Shown: positions 17,899-30,888, numbered from the stretch's first letter. The stretch: DNA of 64,000 bases from Parafrankia discariae (GCF_000373365.1 NZ_KB891170.1:1-64000), one strand, 5' to 3'. Made by a program: numbers and translations. The notes: a model not told the origin generated them from the sequence alone.

Positions 17899-18810
17899 CA
17901 GGCCGGCGTACGAGCGATCAGGCCGGCGACTGTCGGCCGGCGACTGTCGGCCAACGGGTGGCCGCCGCGTGGCCGGGGTCATGGTCCGCCACTGCCTTCC
18001 GGGGCCACGGGCACCGGGCGGGCCTGCCGTTGTGACCACCGGTAAAGGCGAATCCTGGTTAGAACGGCCCACCACCGACCCGACATCGCTGAACAGATAC
18101 GACTAGTTCACCGCCAGGGAAATTACTGAGCGTGCACCAGAAACTCCCCTGGGGATTTGTCGGGTACGAATCACCGACACCCGAAAATTTCCTGACATAA
18201 GACGACAGTAGGCAGTGAAAATTGGCGGGTCGCGGATCGCCAGCGGATCGCCTCTGTGACACCGAGTGATCGACGGGACAATTTCGAAGGACCATGAAGG
18301 ACAATCACTCGGGACCAGATTCGACTGGTTCTGTGGAGTGCTTGCCATCGGGGTGACCGATGCGAAAGGCTTCCGCTGCGCGCCGCACCGCGGCGGAGAC
18401 TGCACTGCGGGCTGACAACGGTCCCGGGCGCGCCGGGGTGACAAATCCGAGAACGATCACCAGATCTTTCATTGCACGCGCATCTTTACCACAAAAACCG
18501 ATCGCGCCTCCGGGCGTGCCGCCGCAAGCCCACGCGTCCTTTCCGTGTTCCACCTGCACTTCGTCCTGCGTTCCGTCGGTAATTCGACCGGCAATTCTAC
18601 TTTTATTTCTGTCCGTGGCGCCGGTCCGCGCCGGGATCCCGACCTCGACCGAGCGCCTGGGTCTCCGAACAGGACGACGACCGCGCACGTCGCGGTCCCG
18701 GGGGGATTCATCGTGGCTGAGGAGCTCCCCCGTGCGCGCGCCGGTACTGGAGTCCCGCCGTCATCCGAATGACCAGAGTCCCCTGAAAGACCAGAGATTA
18801 GGTGGCTGAT
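17899..18810. other. Long gene-free leader region before the encapsulin gene
   Basis: About 900 bp with no supported gene. The section 18060-18310 is noticeably AT-richer than the window average, consistent with promoter and regulator sites. It contains the helically phased repeat at 18232-18252. Short open frames in both strands lack ribosome sites and recognisable products. Confidence 0.6.
18232..18252 (+). promoter_or_regulatory. Helically phased direct repeat upstream of encapsulin gene
   Basis: GCGGATCGCC occurs at 18232-18241 and again at 18243-18252, an 11-bp period, so both copies face the same side of the helix. This is a typical layout for a cooperative regulator site. It is about 560 bp upstream of the encapsulin start, within the AT-richer stretch. 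No regulator is identified. Confidence 0.5.
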
Positions 18811-22579
<3,769 letters not shown>

Positions 22580-22747
22580 TCGACCGGGTGGTGTACCTCC
22601 CGAGGCGTAGGCGCCGCGACCTGAGCGGTACGCGGCCACCGGCGAAGATCGGTCGCACGGCGGTCGGCGGCGCCCCCGAAGATCCCTAGCGTTCTGGGAC
22701 GTCAGCCGGCAGTCGGCCGGACGTCGACCACAGACGCGGGGTACACC

Positions 22748-23686
22748 ATGATCGAGGCGCGTGGGCTCACCAAGCGCTACGGGGAGAAGGTCGTCGTCGA
22801 CGACCTCTCCTTCACCGTCAGGCCGGGGGTGGTGACGGGCTTCCTCGGGCCGAACGGTGCCGGCAAGTCGACCACCATGCGGATGATCCTGGGGCTGGAG
22901 CGGCCGACCGGCGGCACCGCGCTCGTCGACGGCCGGCCCTACCGGGAGCTGGCCGCGCCGATGCGCCACGTCGGCGCGCTGCTGGAGGCGCGGGCGATCC
23001 ACACCGGCCGCAGCGCCGCCAACCACCTCCTCGCCCTGGCCCGGACGCACGGTGTCGCCCGGCGGCGGGTCGACGAGGTGATCGAGCTGGTGGGCCTGCG
23101 TGAGGTCGCCCGCAAACGCGCCGGTGGCTTCTCCCTCGGGATGGGCCAGCGGCTCGGCATCGCCTCCGCGCTGCTCGGCGACCCGTCGACGCTGATCCTC
23201 GACGAGCCGGTGAACGGGCTGGACCCGGAGGGCATCCGCTGGATCCGCGACCTGCTGCGCGGGTTCGCCGCGCAGGGCCGCGCCGTGCTCGTCTCCTCGC
23301 ATCTGATGAGTGAGATGGCGCTGACCGCCACCGAGCTGATCGTGATCGGGCGGGGCCGGCTGATCCAGGAGACGTCGGTCGCCGACTTCGTCCGCGCCGC
23401 GTCCGGCAACCGGGTGCACGTCTGTTCGCCGCAGGCCACGGCGCTCACCGAGCTGCTGGTCCGGGAGGGCGCGGCGGTCACCGCGACGCCCGACCCGACA
23501 GCCGGGACGATCGAGGTCACGGGTCTGCCCAGCGCGCGGATCGGCGAGCTGGCCCGCGTCGGCGGGATCGCCCTGCACGAACTGACTCCCCGTCTCGTCT
23601 CCCTCGAGGAGGCGTTCATGGACATCACCCGCGACGCCGTCGAGTTCACGAACGCGGCGCCGGCCGGCATCGGAGGGAACCGATGA
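22748..23686 (+). CDS. ABC exporter ATP-binding protein
   Basis: Nucleotide-binding subunit of 312 residues of an ABC-2/DrrA-like exporter. Walker A GPNGAGKST is at residues 34-42, the signature is the variant 'FSLGMGQRLGIASAL' in place of LSGGQ, and Walker B is 'LILDEPVNGLDP', followed by the switch 'LVSSHLMSEM'. The C-terminal 90 residues form the DrrA-type regulatory tail ending 'VSLEEAFMDIT'. Its stop overlaps the permease ATG by four bases. Through the permease it is linked to the following two-component genes, a combination seen in antibiotic or lipid exporters that answer envelope stress. Confidence 0.92.
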   Translation: MIEARGLTKRYGEKVVVDDLSFTVRPGVVTGFLGPNGAGKSTTMRMILGLERPTGGTALVDGRPYRELAAPMRHVGALLEARAIHTGRSAANHLLALARTHGVARRRVDEVIELVGLREVARKRAGGFSLGMGQRLGIASALLGDPSTLILDEPVNGLDPEGIRWIRDLLRGFAAQGRAVLVSSHLMSEMALTATELIVIGRGRLIQETSVADFVRAASGNRVHVCSPQATALTELLVREGAAVTATPDPTAGTIEVTGLPSARIGELARVGGIALHELTPRLVSLEEAFMDITRDAVEFTNAAPAGIGGNR

Positions 23687-24591
23687 ACAGCCAGCTCACA
23701 GGTCGCGGGGCTCATCGAGCGATCACGGTCCCGGCTGACGGCGGCGGCACGACGGGCGCCACGGGCGCGACCGGCTCGGCAGACGCGACCGGCTCGGCGA
23801 ACACCGCGAGCCCGGCCGGTGACGTCGTGTTCCTCGGCGTGATCCGATCCGAGTGGACCAAGTTCCGGTCGTTGCGGTCCACCGGGTGGACCCTGGCCCT
23901 CGGGGGCGTCGCGATGGTCGGCCTCGCGGTACTGATGTGCGCGACCGCCGCCGCCGACTGGGACGGCGGCGACCCGGAGCTCGCCGGCTTCGACGCGGCC
24001 GTCCACGGCCTGGGCGGCGCGCTGTTGGCCCAGATCGCGATCGGTGTTCTCGGCGTGCTGGTCATCACGGGCGAGTACACGACCGGGATGATCCGCGCGA
24101 CGCTCACCCTGGTCCCCCGGCGGCTGCCGGTGCTCTGGGCCAAGGCCATCGTGTTCGCCGGTGTCGCGTTCGCCTTCGCGCTGGTCACGAGCCTCGTCTC
24201 GTTCACCGTCGGCCAGGCGATCCTCGCCGGCGAGGATCTCGACATCTCGATCGGCTCACCGGGCGCGATGCGCGCGATCCTCGGCTGCGCGTTCTTCCTG
24301 ACCGAGGTGGGACTGCTCGGCCTCGCCATCGGCACCCTGCTGCGCAGCACCGCCGGTGCCGTGTCGGCGCTGCTCGCCGTCCTGCTCGGGCTGCCGATCC
24401 TGATGAACCTGCTGCCCCCGGGCATGCAGTCGGTCGGCCGGTACCTGCCCGCCTCGATCGGTGAGGTCCTCATCTCCACCCGGGACGGCGACAACGTGTT
24501 CTCCCCCGGCCCCGCCGCCGTGATGATGACCGTCTACCTGGTGGTGGCCCTGACCGCGGCCGCCGTCGTCCTGGCCCGCCGGGACGTCTGA
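23683..24591 (+). CDS. ABC-2 type permease subunit
   Basis: Integral membrane partner of 302 residues for the preceding ATPase. After a Gly/Thr/Ala-rich cytoplasmic N-terminus of about 45 residues ('GGTTGATGATGSADATGSAN'-like), 'IRSEWTKFRSLRSTGWTLALGGVAMVGLAVLM' starts the membrane part, a standard opening of ABC-2 permeases. About six helices follow, including 'LLAQIAIGVLGVLVITGEYTTGMIRATL' and 'TAAAVVLARRDV' at the end. The ATG overlaps the ATPase stop (ATGA). The transported substrate is unknown. Confidence 0.88.
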   Translation: MNSQLTGRGAHRAITVPADGGGTTGATGATGSADATGSANTASPAGDVVFLGVIRSEWTKFRSLRSTGWTLALGGVAMVGLAVLMCATAAADWDGGDPELAGFDAAVHGLGGALLAQIAIGVLGVLVITGEYTTGMIRATLTLVPRRLPVLWAKAIVFAGVAFAFALVTSLVSFTVGQAILAGEDLDISIGSPGAMRAILGCAFFLTEVGLLGLAIGTLLRSTAGAVSALLAVLLGLPILMNLLPPGMQSVGRYLPASIGEVLISTRDGDNVFSPGPAAVMMTVYLVVALTAAAVVLARRDV

Positions 24592-24661
24592 ACACAGGCC
24601 ACCACGGCCGGCGGCGACCGGCCGCGAGGACGAGGAGAAGGGTGCGGGGAGGATGAGCGGC

Positions 24662-26164
24662 ATGAGCACGGCGGAGCCGCCGGACGTCCCGGGTGTGGTC
24701 TTCGGACGGATGCGGCACGGGCCGGTCGGGCGGGCTTTGCGCGCCCACCCGGTACTCGTCGACTCCGCCCTCGCCGCGGCGCTGGGCCTCGTCATACTGC
24801 CGCCCAGCGTCGACCTGCCGCATCCGTCCGTCCGGACACTGCTGCTCACCGTCGCCTCGATCGCGCCGCTGTGCCTGCGGCGGCGCCATCCGATCGCGGT
24901 CTTCGCCGTCTGCGCGGCGGCCGGCTCCGTCCAGCTCCTGCTGTGGATTCCGAGCTTCGGCACCGGGTCGTTGCTGATCGCGTTCTACACGGTCGCCGCC
25001 CGGCGGCCGCGGCGGCAGGTGGCCGTCGCCGCGGCGGCCCTCACCGCGCTGATCGTCTGGTTCTGCGTCAGCCTGCACGGCGCCCGGCTCTACGACCAGG
25101 TCGGGGCCGCGGTCTTCCTCGGGGCGCTCGGGGTCACCGCCGGCGTGCTCGGCGTCAACGTGAACACCCGGCGGGCCTACCTCACCGCCCTGGCCGACCG
25201 CGCGGCCAGGCTGGAACGGGACAGGGACCAGCAGGCCAGACTCGCCGCGGCCCGGGAACGGGCCAGGATCGCCCGCGAGATGCACGACATCGTGGCGCAC
25301 AACCTCTCCGTCATGATCGCGCTGGCGGACGGGGCGACCTTCGCCCTGCGCGGGCCGGGGCGGCCGGATCCGGCCTCGGTCTCCCATCCGGGCGCGGCCG
25401 TCGACGAGCGGATGACACGGGCGACGCGGGCTGTCGAGTCGGTCTCGGCGACCGGCCGCGAGGCGCTCGCGCAGATGCGCGGGTTGCTCGGCGTGCTGCG
25501 CGACGAACGGACCGAGAACGAGCCGCCGCCCGGCGCGGCCTCCGCGGCCTCCGCGGCCGGTGTCGGCAGCGGCCCGGGTGGCGGGGCCGGCCGCGCCGAC
25601 CCGACCGGCCCCGCGGCGACCGCGCCGCAACCGGGGACCGGCGATCTCGACGACCTGATCGACCAGGTGAGGCAGGCCGGGCTGACGGTGAGACTGACCA
25701 GCGCGGGACCGCGCCGCACGCTCACCGCCGACGCCGAGCTCACCGTGTTCCGCATCGTCCAGGAGTCGCTGACCAACGTCCTCAAGCACGGCGGGCCCGG
25801 CACGCGGGCACGGGTGCTGCTGCGTTACGACGCCGCCGGCGTGGAGATCGAGATCGTGGACGACGGCCGCGGCGTACCGGCCACCGGGCCGCCGCCGGCC
25901 GGCGGACGCGGGGTTCAGGGCATGCGGGAACGCGCCGCCCTGCATGGTGGGACACTGACCGCCGGGCCGGTCCCCGGACGGCGCGACGGCTGGCGGGTCA
26001 CGGCTCGGATCAGGGCCGCGGACAGCTCCAGCCCGGCCCACCCCGCGATCACGGACACCCCCACGGCGGCCGTTCCACCGGAGCCACCACCGACGCGGCC
26101 GGACGCGGCACAGGGAACGACGCGGAACGCGGCGCGGGAAACGCTGGAAGCGGGGCGCCCATGA
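24662..26164 (+). CDS. Sensor histidine kinase, NarL/DesK-like (HisKA_3)
   Basis: Membrane sensor kinase of 500 residues. Four to five N-terminal helices ('LVDSALAAALGLVILPP', 'LLLTVASIAPLCL', 'IAVFAVCAAAGSVQLLLW', 'AVFLGALGVTAGVLGVNV') lead to a coiled coil and the HisKA_3 box 'REMHDIVAHNLSVM' with phospho-acceptor H208. The HATPase domain has 'VFRIVQESLTNVLKHG' (N box) and 'IVDDGRGV' and 'GRGVQGMRERA' (G boxes). An Ala/Gly-rich low-complexity linker interrupts the catalytic region near residues 290-325. GGGGAGG is nine bases before ATG 24662 but abuts ATG 24653, so 24662 is preferred. The stop overlaps the regulator's ATG. Confidence 0.92.
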   Translation: MSTAEPPDVPGVVFGRMRHGPVGRALRAHPVLVDSALAAALGLVILPPSVDLPHPSVRTLLLTVASIAPLCLRRRHPIAVFAVCAAAGSVQLLLWIPSFGTGSLLIAFYTVAARRPRRQVAVAAAALTALIVWFCVSLHGARLYDQVGAAVFLGALGVTAGVLGVNVNTRRAYLTALADRAARLERDRDQQARLAAARERARIAREMHDIVAHNLSVMIALADGATFALRGPGRPDPASVSHPGAAVDERMTRATRAVESVSATGREALAQMRGLLGVLRDERTENEPPPGAASAASAAGVGSGPGGGAGRADPTGPAATAPQPGTGDLDDLIDQVRQAGLTVRLTSAGPRRTLTADAELTVFRIVQESLTNVLKHGGPGTRARVLLRYDAAGVEIEIVDDGRGVPATGPPPAGGRGVQGMRERAALHGGTLTAGPVPGRRDGWRVTARIRAADSSSPAHPAITDTPTAAVPPEPPPTRPDAAQGTTRNAARETLEAGRP

Positions 26165-26895
26165 CGACGACCGTGCTCCTGGTCGACGATCAGCCACTGC
26201 TGCGGATGGGTTTCCGCATGGTGCTGGAATCGCAGCCGGACCTGACCGTGGTCGGCGAAGCCGGGGACGGTGCCACCGCCGTGCGGCTCACCGCCGAACT
26301 GACCCCGGACGTCGTCCTGATGGACGTGCGGATGCCAGGTGTCGACGGTATCGAGGCGACCCGGCGGATCGTCGCCGCCGGGGGTTTCTCGAGGGTGCTC
26401 ATCCTGACCACGTTCGACCTCGACCACTACGCCTTCGCCGGGCTGCGGGCGGGCGCCAGCGGATTTCTGCTCAAAGACGTCCCGCCCGACGACCTGCTCG
26501 CCGGTATCCGCACTGTCGCCGCCGGTGACGCGGTCGTCGCGCCGAGCACCACGCGCCGGCTGCTCGACGGCTTCGCGCACCGGCTGCCCGACCTGGGCGG
26601 CGGGTCCGGCGACGGCGCGGGTGACCGCCCGTCCAGGGCGGCCGCCGGCCGGGTCGGAGCGGACCGGCTCGCCCGGCTCACCGACCGCGAGCACGACGTC
26701 CTCGGCGAGGTCGCGGCCGGCCTGTCGAACGCGGAGATCGCCGCCCGGCTCGTCCTCTCCGAGGCAACCGTGAAAACCCATGTCGGCCGGATCCTCGGCA
26801 AACTCGAACTTCGCGACCGGGTCCAGGCCGTCGTCTTCGCCTACGAGGTCGGCCTCATCCGCCCCTCGGCCAAACCACCCCACCACCCCGGCTGA
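26161..26895 (+). CDS. Response regulator, NarL/LuxR family
   Basis: Two-domain DNA-binding regulator of 244 residues. The receiver domain has the acidic pocket ('LLVDDQPLLRMGF'), phosphorylation site D55 ('VLMDVRMPG'), conserved T ('ILTTFD') and K ('FLLKDVPP'). The C-terminal LuxR helix-turn-helix reads 'LTDREHDVLGEVAAGLSNAEIAARLVLSEATVKTHVGRILGKL'. A Gly-rich linker joins them. Translation is coupled to the kinase by an ATGA overlap, so the pair is cognate. It probably controls the ABC exporter operon just upstream. Its stop faces the convergent SDR gene 18 bp away. Confidence 0.95.
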   Translation: MTTTVLLVDDQPLLRMGFRMVLESQPDLTVVGEAGDGATAVRLTAELTPDVVLMDVRMPGVDGIEATRRIVAAGGFSRVLILTTFDLDHYAFAGLRAGASGFLLKDVPPDDLLAGIRTVAAGDAVVAPSTTRRLLDGFAHRLPDLGGGSGDGAGDRPSRAAAGRVGADRLARLTDREHDVLGEVAAGLSNAEIAARLVLSEATVKTHVGRILGKLELRDRVQAVVFAYEVGLIRPSAKPPHHPG

Positions 26896-26913
26896 GTCGG
26901 GTTCGGCCGGGCG

Positions 26914-27723
26914 TCAGGCCGAGGGGGCCGGGACGGCGCGCAGGCGGTCGGCCATGATCAGCGGGGTGACGCCGGTGACGCCGCCGTCGACGGGCAGGAT
27001 CACCCCGGTGATCCAGCGGGCGGCGTCGCCGGCCAGGAACGCGGCGGCGTACGCGACGTCCCGGCCGGTGCCCTCCGTCCCGAGCATCGTGGACTCGGCG
27101 GCGAGCCGCTGCCGGTACCCGGTCTCCGGGGTCTCCCCGAGCACGGAGTACATCAGCGGCGTGGTGATGTGGCCGGGGGCGACGGCGTTGACCCGGATGC
27201 CCTGGCGGCCGTGCGAGTACGCCATGTCGACGGTGAGCCCGTGCAGCCCGCCCTTGGCCGCCGAGTAGCCGGCGTTGGTGGTTCCGCGGAACCCCGCGAT
27301 CGACCCGATGTTCACGATCGACCCACCGCCCTGGGCGGCCATCGCCGGGACGGCGTGCTTCGAGACGAGGAAGGCCGTGCGGAGGCTGAGGGCGAGCGAC
27401 CTGTCCCAGTCCGCCTCGGACGTGTCGGCGACCGTCCCGGCGATCGCCACGCCGATGTTGTTGACGAGGATGTCCACCGAGCCGAAGCGGTCGGCCGCCG
27501 CGCGCACCGCCCCTTCGGCGTCGGTGGAGCTCGTCATGTCACCGGCGAAGACGGCCGCGGTGCCGCCCTCCTTCTCGATGAGGTCCAGGGTCTCGGCGGC
27601 CCGCTCGGGGTGGATGTCGACGAGCAGGACGCTCGCGCCGGCCTGGGCCAGGACGATCGCCGTCGCCTTCCCGGTCCCGACACCGGGCCCGACACCGGGC
27701 CCGGGATCGGCAGCCGGTTTCAC
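26914..27723 (-). CDS. SDR-family oxidoreductase with degenerate N-terminus
   Basis: SDR of 269 residues whose core is normal: acidic beta-2 end 'VDIHPERA' suggesting NAD(H), 'NNIG' in place of NNAG, S of 'NIGSIAGF', Y-x3-K in 'YSAAKGG', and C-terminal 'ITGVILPVDGG'. The first beta strand and TGxxxGIG loop are replaced by 'PGPGVGPGVGTGKATAIV'. Part of this is encoded by two tandem 12-bp units (27676-27699). Cofactor binding is therefore questionable. The GTG start overlaps the upstream lipoprotein stop (GTGA), so translation is coupled. It may be a decayed enzyme or a coupled fragment. Confidence 0.75.
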   Translation of the reverse strand: MKPAADPGPGVGPGVGTGKATAIVLAQAGASVLLVDIHPERAAETLDLIEKEGGTAAVFAGDMTSSTDAEGAVRAAADRFGSVDILVNNIGVAIAGTVADTSEADWDRSLALSLRTAFLVSKHAVPAMAAQGGGSIVNIGSIAGFRGTTNAGYSAAKGGLHGLTVDMAYSHGRQGIRVNAVAPGHITTPLMYSVLGETPETGYRQRLAAESTMLGTEGTGRDVAYAAAFLAGDAARWITGVILPVDGGVTGVTPLIMADRLRAVPAPSA

Positions 27724-28721
27724 CCGCCGGGGAACGCCCCCGGGGGCACGTCCGTGCTCGAGGCGGTGCCGCCGACGACGCCGTACAGCGTGAGCGTGTA
27801 GGTCGTGTACTCGATCGAGCCGGGGTGGTTCGTCGTGCTGAAGGTGATCGGCTGGTCGAACCGGCTGAAGGCGCAGTCGCGGGTGAAGCGATGGTTGGCG
27901 TCGTCCCAGTCGGTGCCTTCGGTGTAGAAGACGTCGAACGTGCCGTTGGGGATCCCGTCCACCTTCGCCGAGGCGCCCGCCTGGACGTACACGTTGCGGA
28001 TGACGTCGGCGCCCTGGAGGACCTTGACGACCGCGTCCGTGCCGCCGGACGCGGTGATGGTCAGCTCACCGTAGCCGCCGCGTCGCCCGCCGGGGAGGCT
28101 GCCGTTGCCCGCGCGGCGGGTCTGGTCCGGCGCGCCCGGCGGCAGGAACGACCCGACCGTGTAGTGGTGCGCCGGATCCGCGGTGGCCAGCCCCAGCACG
28201 GCCAGCCGGAACAGGTGGCCGCCGTTGCCGCTGGCCGCCCTGGGCAGCCCGGAGCCGCCGGTGCACACCTCCCGGTCGCGCGCGTCGCCGGCCAGGGAGG
28301 TGAGTTCGGCGGCCAGCGTTCCGAGCGCGTCCGACAGGCCGGTGTGCGCGGTCGCGACCGCCGCCGGGGGCCGGACGTCCTCGAGCCCGTCCGCCTGGAT
28401 GGTCAGGTTCAGCGCGACGGCCGACAGCGCGGCGGCGAGATCCTCGGGGGTCTGCGCCGAGCCGATGGCACCGAACCCGGGGCCGAGCGCGGTGTCCAGC
28501 TCCGTCAGAACCCGCTGGTAGGCCTCGGGTGTGACCCTGGCCGGGGTCGGCGTGGCGACCGGGGCGCGGGGCGGGGCGGCCGACCGCGTGGCGAAGGTCC
28601 CCGTCCCGCTGCGGGCCGGAGCCCGCGGGAAGAAGTCTCCGTCACCGCCGCAGGCCGCGAGGCTGCCGACCAGGACGACGGCTACGGCCAAGGACAACAT
28701 CAGGCAACGCTTCGACGCCAT
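27720..28721 (-). CDS. Secreted lipoprotein of unknown function
   Basis: Lipoprotein of 333 residues starting at ATG 28721 ('MASKRCLMLSLAVAVVLVGSLAAC', lipidated C24). An earlier ATG at 28787 is less likely because the signal peptide fits this one. The mature chain begins with a Pro/Thr/Arg-rich stretch, then a helical region ('YQRVLTELDTALGPGFGAIGS', 'LSDALGTLAAELTSL'), then a beta-rich C-terminus ('YGELTITASGGTDAVVKVLQG', 'NGTFDVFYTEGTDWDD'). I do not recognise the family. It overlaps the SDR gene by four bases and is divergent from a methyltransferase gene. Confidence 0.75.
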   Translation of the reverse strand: MASKRCLMLSLAVAVVLVGSLAACGGDGDFFPRAPARSGTGTFATRSAAPPRAPVATPTPARVTPEAYQRVLTELDTALGPGFGAIGSAQTPEDLAAALSAVALNLTIQADGLEDVRPPAAVATAHTGLSDALGTLAAELTSLAGDARDREVCTGGSGLPRAASGNGGHLFRLAVLGLATADPAHHYTVGSFLPPGAPDQTRRAGNGSLPGGRRGGYGELTITASGGTDAVVKVLQGADVIRNVYVQAGASAKVDGIPNGTFDVFYTEGTDWDDANHRFTRDCAFSRFDQPITFSTTNHPGSIEYTTYTLTLYGVVGGTASSTDVPPGAFPGG

Positions 28722-28852
28722 GCCAGCCCCCGCGCCTCGGACAACCCTTGACACCGAAAGCATAAGATCAGTCGCGTAGCGCATCATTCCCTGTCAGAAA
28801 CGCGACAAGTACCTGCCACGCGCCACCCTCACTCCAGCGGGAGCCGGCCACG

Positions 28853-29656
28853 ATGAACGACACCTGGCCCCGTCGGTACGCGGACGACGTCCTCGGCGGC
28901 GCGGCGGGCGACGAGCGGCGGCGGCTCGCCGCCATGGCCGCGGTGTGCGACCCGGTGACGACCCGTCTCCTCGACGAGCTCGGCGTCGCCGCCGGATGGC
29001 GGTGCCTCGAGGTGGGCGCCGGCGCGGGATCGGTCGCGGCCTGGCTGGCCGACCGTGCCACCGCCACCGGCCAGGTCATCGCGACCGACCTCGACCTCAG
29101 CCATCTGGCCGGCCTGCGCGCGCCCGGCCTGTCCGTCCTGCGCCACGACGTCACCCGCGACCCGCCGCCGCCCGGCGCGCCCTTCGACCTCGTGCACGCC
29201 CGTTTCGTCCTCGAGCACCTTCCCGAGCGTGAGCAGGTACTCGACCGGCTGGTGTCCTGGCTGCGGCCGGGCGGCACGATCGTCGTCGAGTCGATCGCGA
29301 GCTTCCCGGTGGCCTCCTCCCCCGACCCGGCGTTCCGCCAGGCGATGACCGCCGTCGAACAGGCCCTCGCGCGGACGATCGGCACGGACTCGACCTGGGC
29401 GCGCGAGTTCCCCGGCCCGCTGCTGAGCCGGCGCCTGGTCGACGTCGGCGCTTCCACCCACCTGCCGACCACCGGGGGGGCGAACGCCTCCGCGTGCTGC
29501 TGGGCGCTCACCCTCAGCCGGCTCCGGCCGCACATCCTCAGCCTCGGGCTGGCCACCGCCGAGACCGTGGACCAAGCCCTCGACCGGCTCGCCGACCCGG
29601 CCTTCTTCGATCTCTCCTTCGCGACGGCCATCGCCTGGGGCCGGGCCCCGGAGTAG
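28853..29656 (+). CDS. SAM-dependent methyltransferase
   Basis: Methyltransferase of 267 residues. Motif I is 'CLEVGAGAGSVAAWLADR', followed by 'VIATDLDLSHL'. The motif-II region is 'FDLVHARFVLEHLPERE', and 'WLRPGGTIVVESI' is the post-core strand. The fold and the 'ARFVLEHLPxR' pattern resemble small-molecule methyltransferases found near natural-product genes. It is divergent from the lipoprotein gene and convergent with the glycosyltransferase gene, so it is probably transcribed alone. Substrate unknown. Confidence 0.85.
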   Translation: MNDTWPRRYADDVLGGAAGDERRRLAAMAAVCDPVTTRLLDELGVAAGWRCLEVGAGAGSVAAWLADRATATGQVIATDLDLSHLAGLRAPGLSVLRHDVTRDPPPPGAPFDLVHARFVLEHLPEREQVLDRLVSWLRPGGTIVVESIASFPVASSPDPAFRQAMTAVEQALARTIGTDSTWAREFPGPLLSRRLVDVGASTHLPTTGGANASACCWALTLSRLRPHILSLGLATAETVDQALDRLADPAFFDLSFATAIAWGRAPE

Positions 29657-29678
29657 CCCCCGCGGACCGGCGGACGGG

Positions 29679-30860
29679 TCAGTCCCCGGGCACCGTCATC
29701 ACGGGGGTTCCCGTGGCGGCCGCGGCAACGGCGGCGATCGCGGCCACGGCTTCGGTGGGGGTCGGGCTCGCGGCGATCTGGGCGGCGAGCAGGGCGGTGG
29801 CCCGGCGCTCGGGTGCGTCGCCGAGCAGGTCGCGGACGGCCGCGGCGACGTCACCCGGCTGCCGTGTCTCGTTGTGGAACACCCGGGCGGCGCCGCGTTC
29901 CGCGAGCAGCCACGCGTTGTGGAAGTGGTCCGCGCCCTGCGGCAGCAGCACCTGCGGGACGCCGTTCGCCAGCGCGCCGAGCACCGTGCCGGAACCCCCG
30001 TGGTGGACGGCGACGTCCACCAGGCCGAGCACGCGGCTCTGGGCCACGAACCGCTCGACCCGCACCCGCTCGGGCAGCGGGCCCAGGGCTGCCGGGTCGC
30101 CCTCCGGGCCGGCCGCGACGAGCACGTCGACGTCCAGCGCGGCGAGGTCGTCGACGACCGCCCGGATCACCTCGACGGCGCCGAACGAGACGGTGCCGAG
30201 CGTGACGTACACCCGGGGCCGCTCGGCGGGCGCGGTCAGCCAGCCGGGCACGGGCGCCTGCGCGTCGGCCCAGGCTGTGCTGCGGATCGGCAGTACCGGC
30301 ACGCCGTCGGGGCCGGGCCCGTGGCGCAGGTCCGGCGGGAACGGCTCGAGGTAGGCGACGATCATCTCGCCCGGCCCGGCCGGAGCGGCGCGGCCGGCCG
30401 CGGTCCAGCGGGAGCGGTGCGCCGCCAGAGCGGCGGGGAAGGTCATCTCACCGAACGGGCTCCACTGCCCGACACCGAAGACCACGGCTGGGACACCGGC
30501 CAGGCTTGCGGCGATCACGGCCCCGAGGTTGGCGCTGTCGGCGACCACCACGTCCGGCGGATCCGCGGCGAACAGCGGTTCGAGCACGCCCAGTACCCCT
30601 TCAGCCGCCACGTCGGCGAACATGGCGACAGGGAACTCGACACCGGTCGCGTCCGGGTGGCGCCGGGCGGTCTCTTCTTCCACGTACCGCAGCGTCCAGT
30701 CGGCCGGTGTGCCCTGGACGGTCGGCACGGGCAGCGCCCCGAGGAAGGGCTCGCCGGTGGCCAGGCGGACCCGGTGCCCCGCCTCCTGGCAGGCCACCGC
30801 GAGGGGGACCAGCGGATACAGGTGCCCGTAGGCCGGCAACGACGCGAAGAGGACGTCCAC
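29679..30860 (-). CDS. GT1-type glycosyltransferase (UGT/EryCIII-like)
   Basis: GT-B fold glycosyltransferase of 393 residues. The N-terminus 'VDVLFASLPAYGHLYPLVPLAVACQEAGHRV' is the acceptor-domain start of macrolide/UGT-like enzymes. 'PRVYVTLGTVSFG' opens the donor domain, and 'VHHGGSGTVLGALANGVPQVLLPQGADHFHNA' is the nucleotide-sugar signature, with the catalytic-domain HHGGSGT. It likely transfers a sugar to a lipid or small hydrophobic acceptor in the cytoplasm. The GTG at 30860 begins 28 bp after the kinase gene, so it is the last gene of a probable PhoX-kinase-glycosyltransferase transcript. Confidence 0.88.
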   Translation of the reverse strand: MDVLFASLPAYGHLYPLVPLAVACQEAGHRVRLATGEPFLGALPVPTVQGTPADWTLRYVEEETARRHPDATGVEFPVAMFADVAAEGVLGVLEPLFAADPPDVVVADSANLGAVIAASLAGVPAVVFGVGQWSPFGEMTFPAALAAHRSRWTAAGRAAPAGPGEMIVAYLEPFPPDLRHGPGPDGVPVLPIRSTAWADAQAPVPGWLTAPAERPRVYVTLGTVSFGAVEVIRAVVDDLAALDVDVLVAAGPEGDPAALGPLPERVRVERFVAQSRVLGLVDVAVHHGGSGTVLGALANGVPQVLLPQGADHFHNAWLLAERGAARVFHNETRQPGDVAAAVRDLLGDAPERRATALLAAQIAASPTPTEAVAAIAAVAAAATGTPVMTVPGD

Positions 30861-30888
30861 ATCGGCCAGTCTGGCACCACGGGTGCCG

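Noticed and set aside
18305-18688. Leftward open frame of 127 residues before the encapsulin gene
   Set aside because: No ribosome site, mixed composition and no family; treated as leader DNA.
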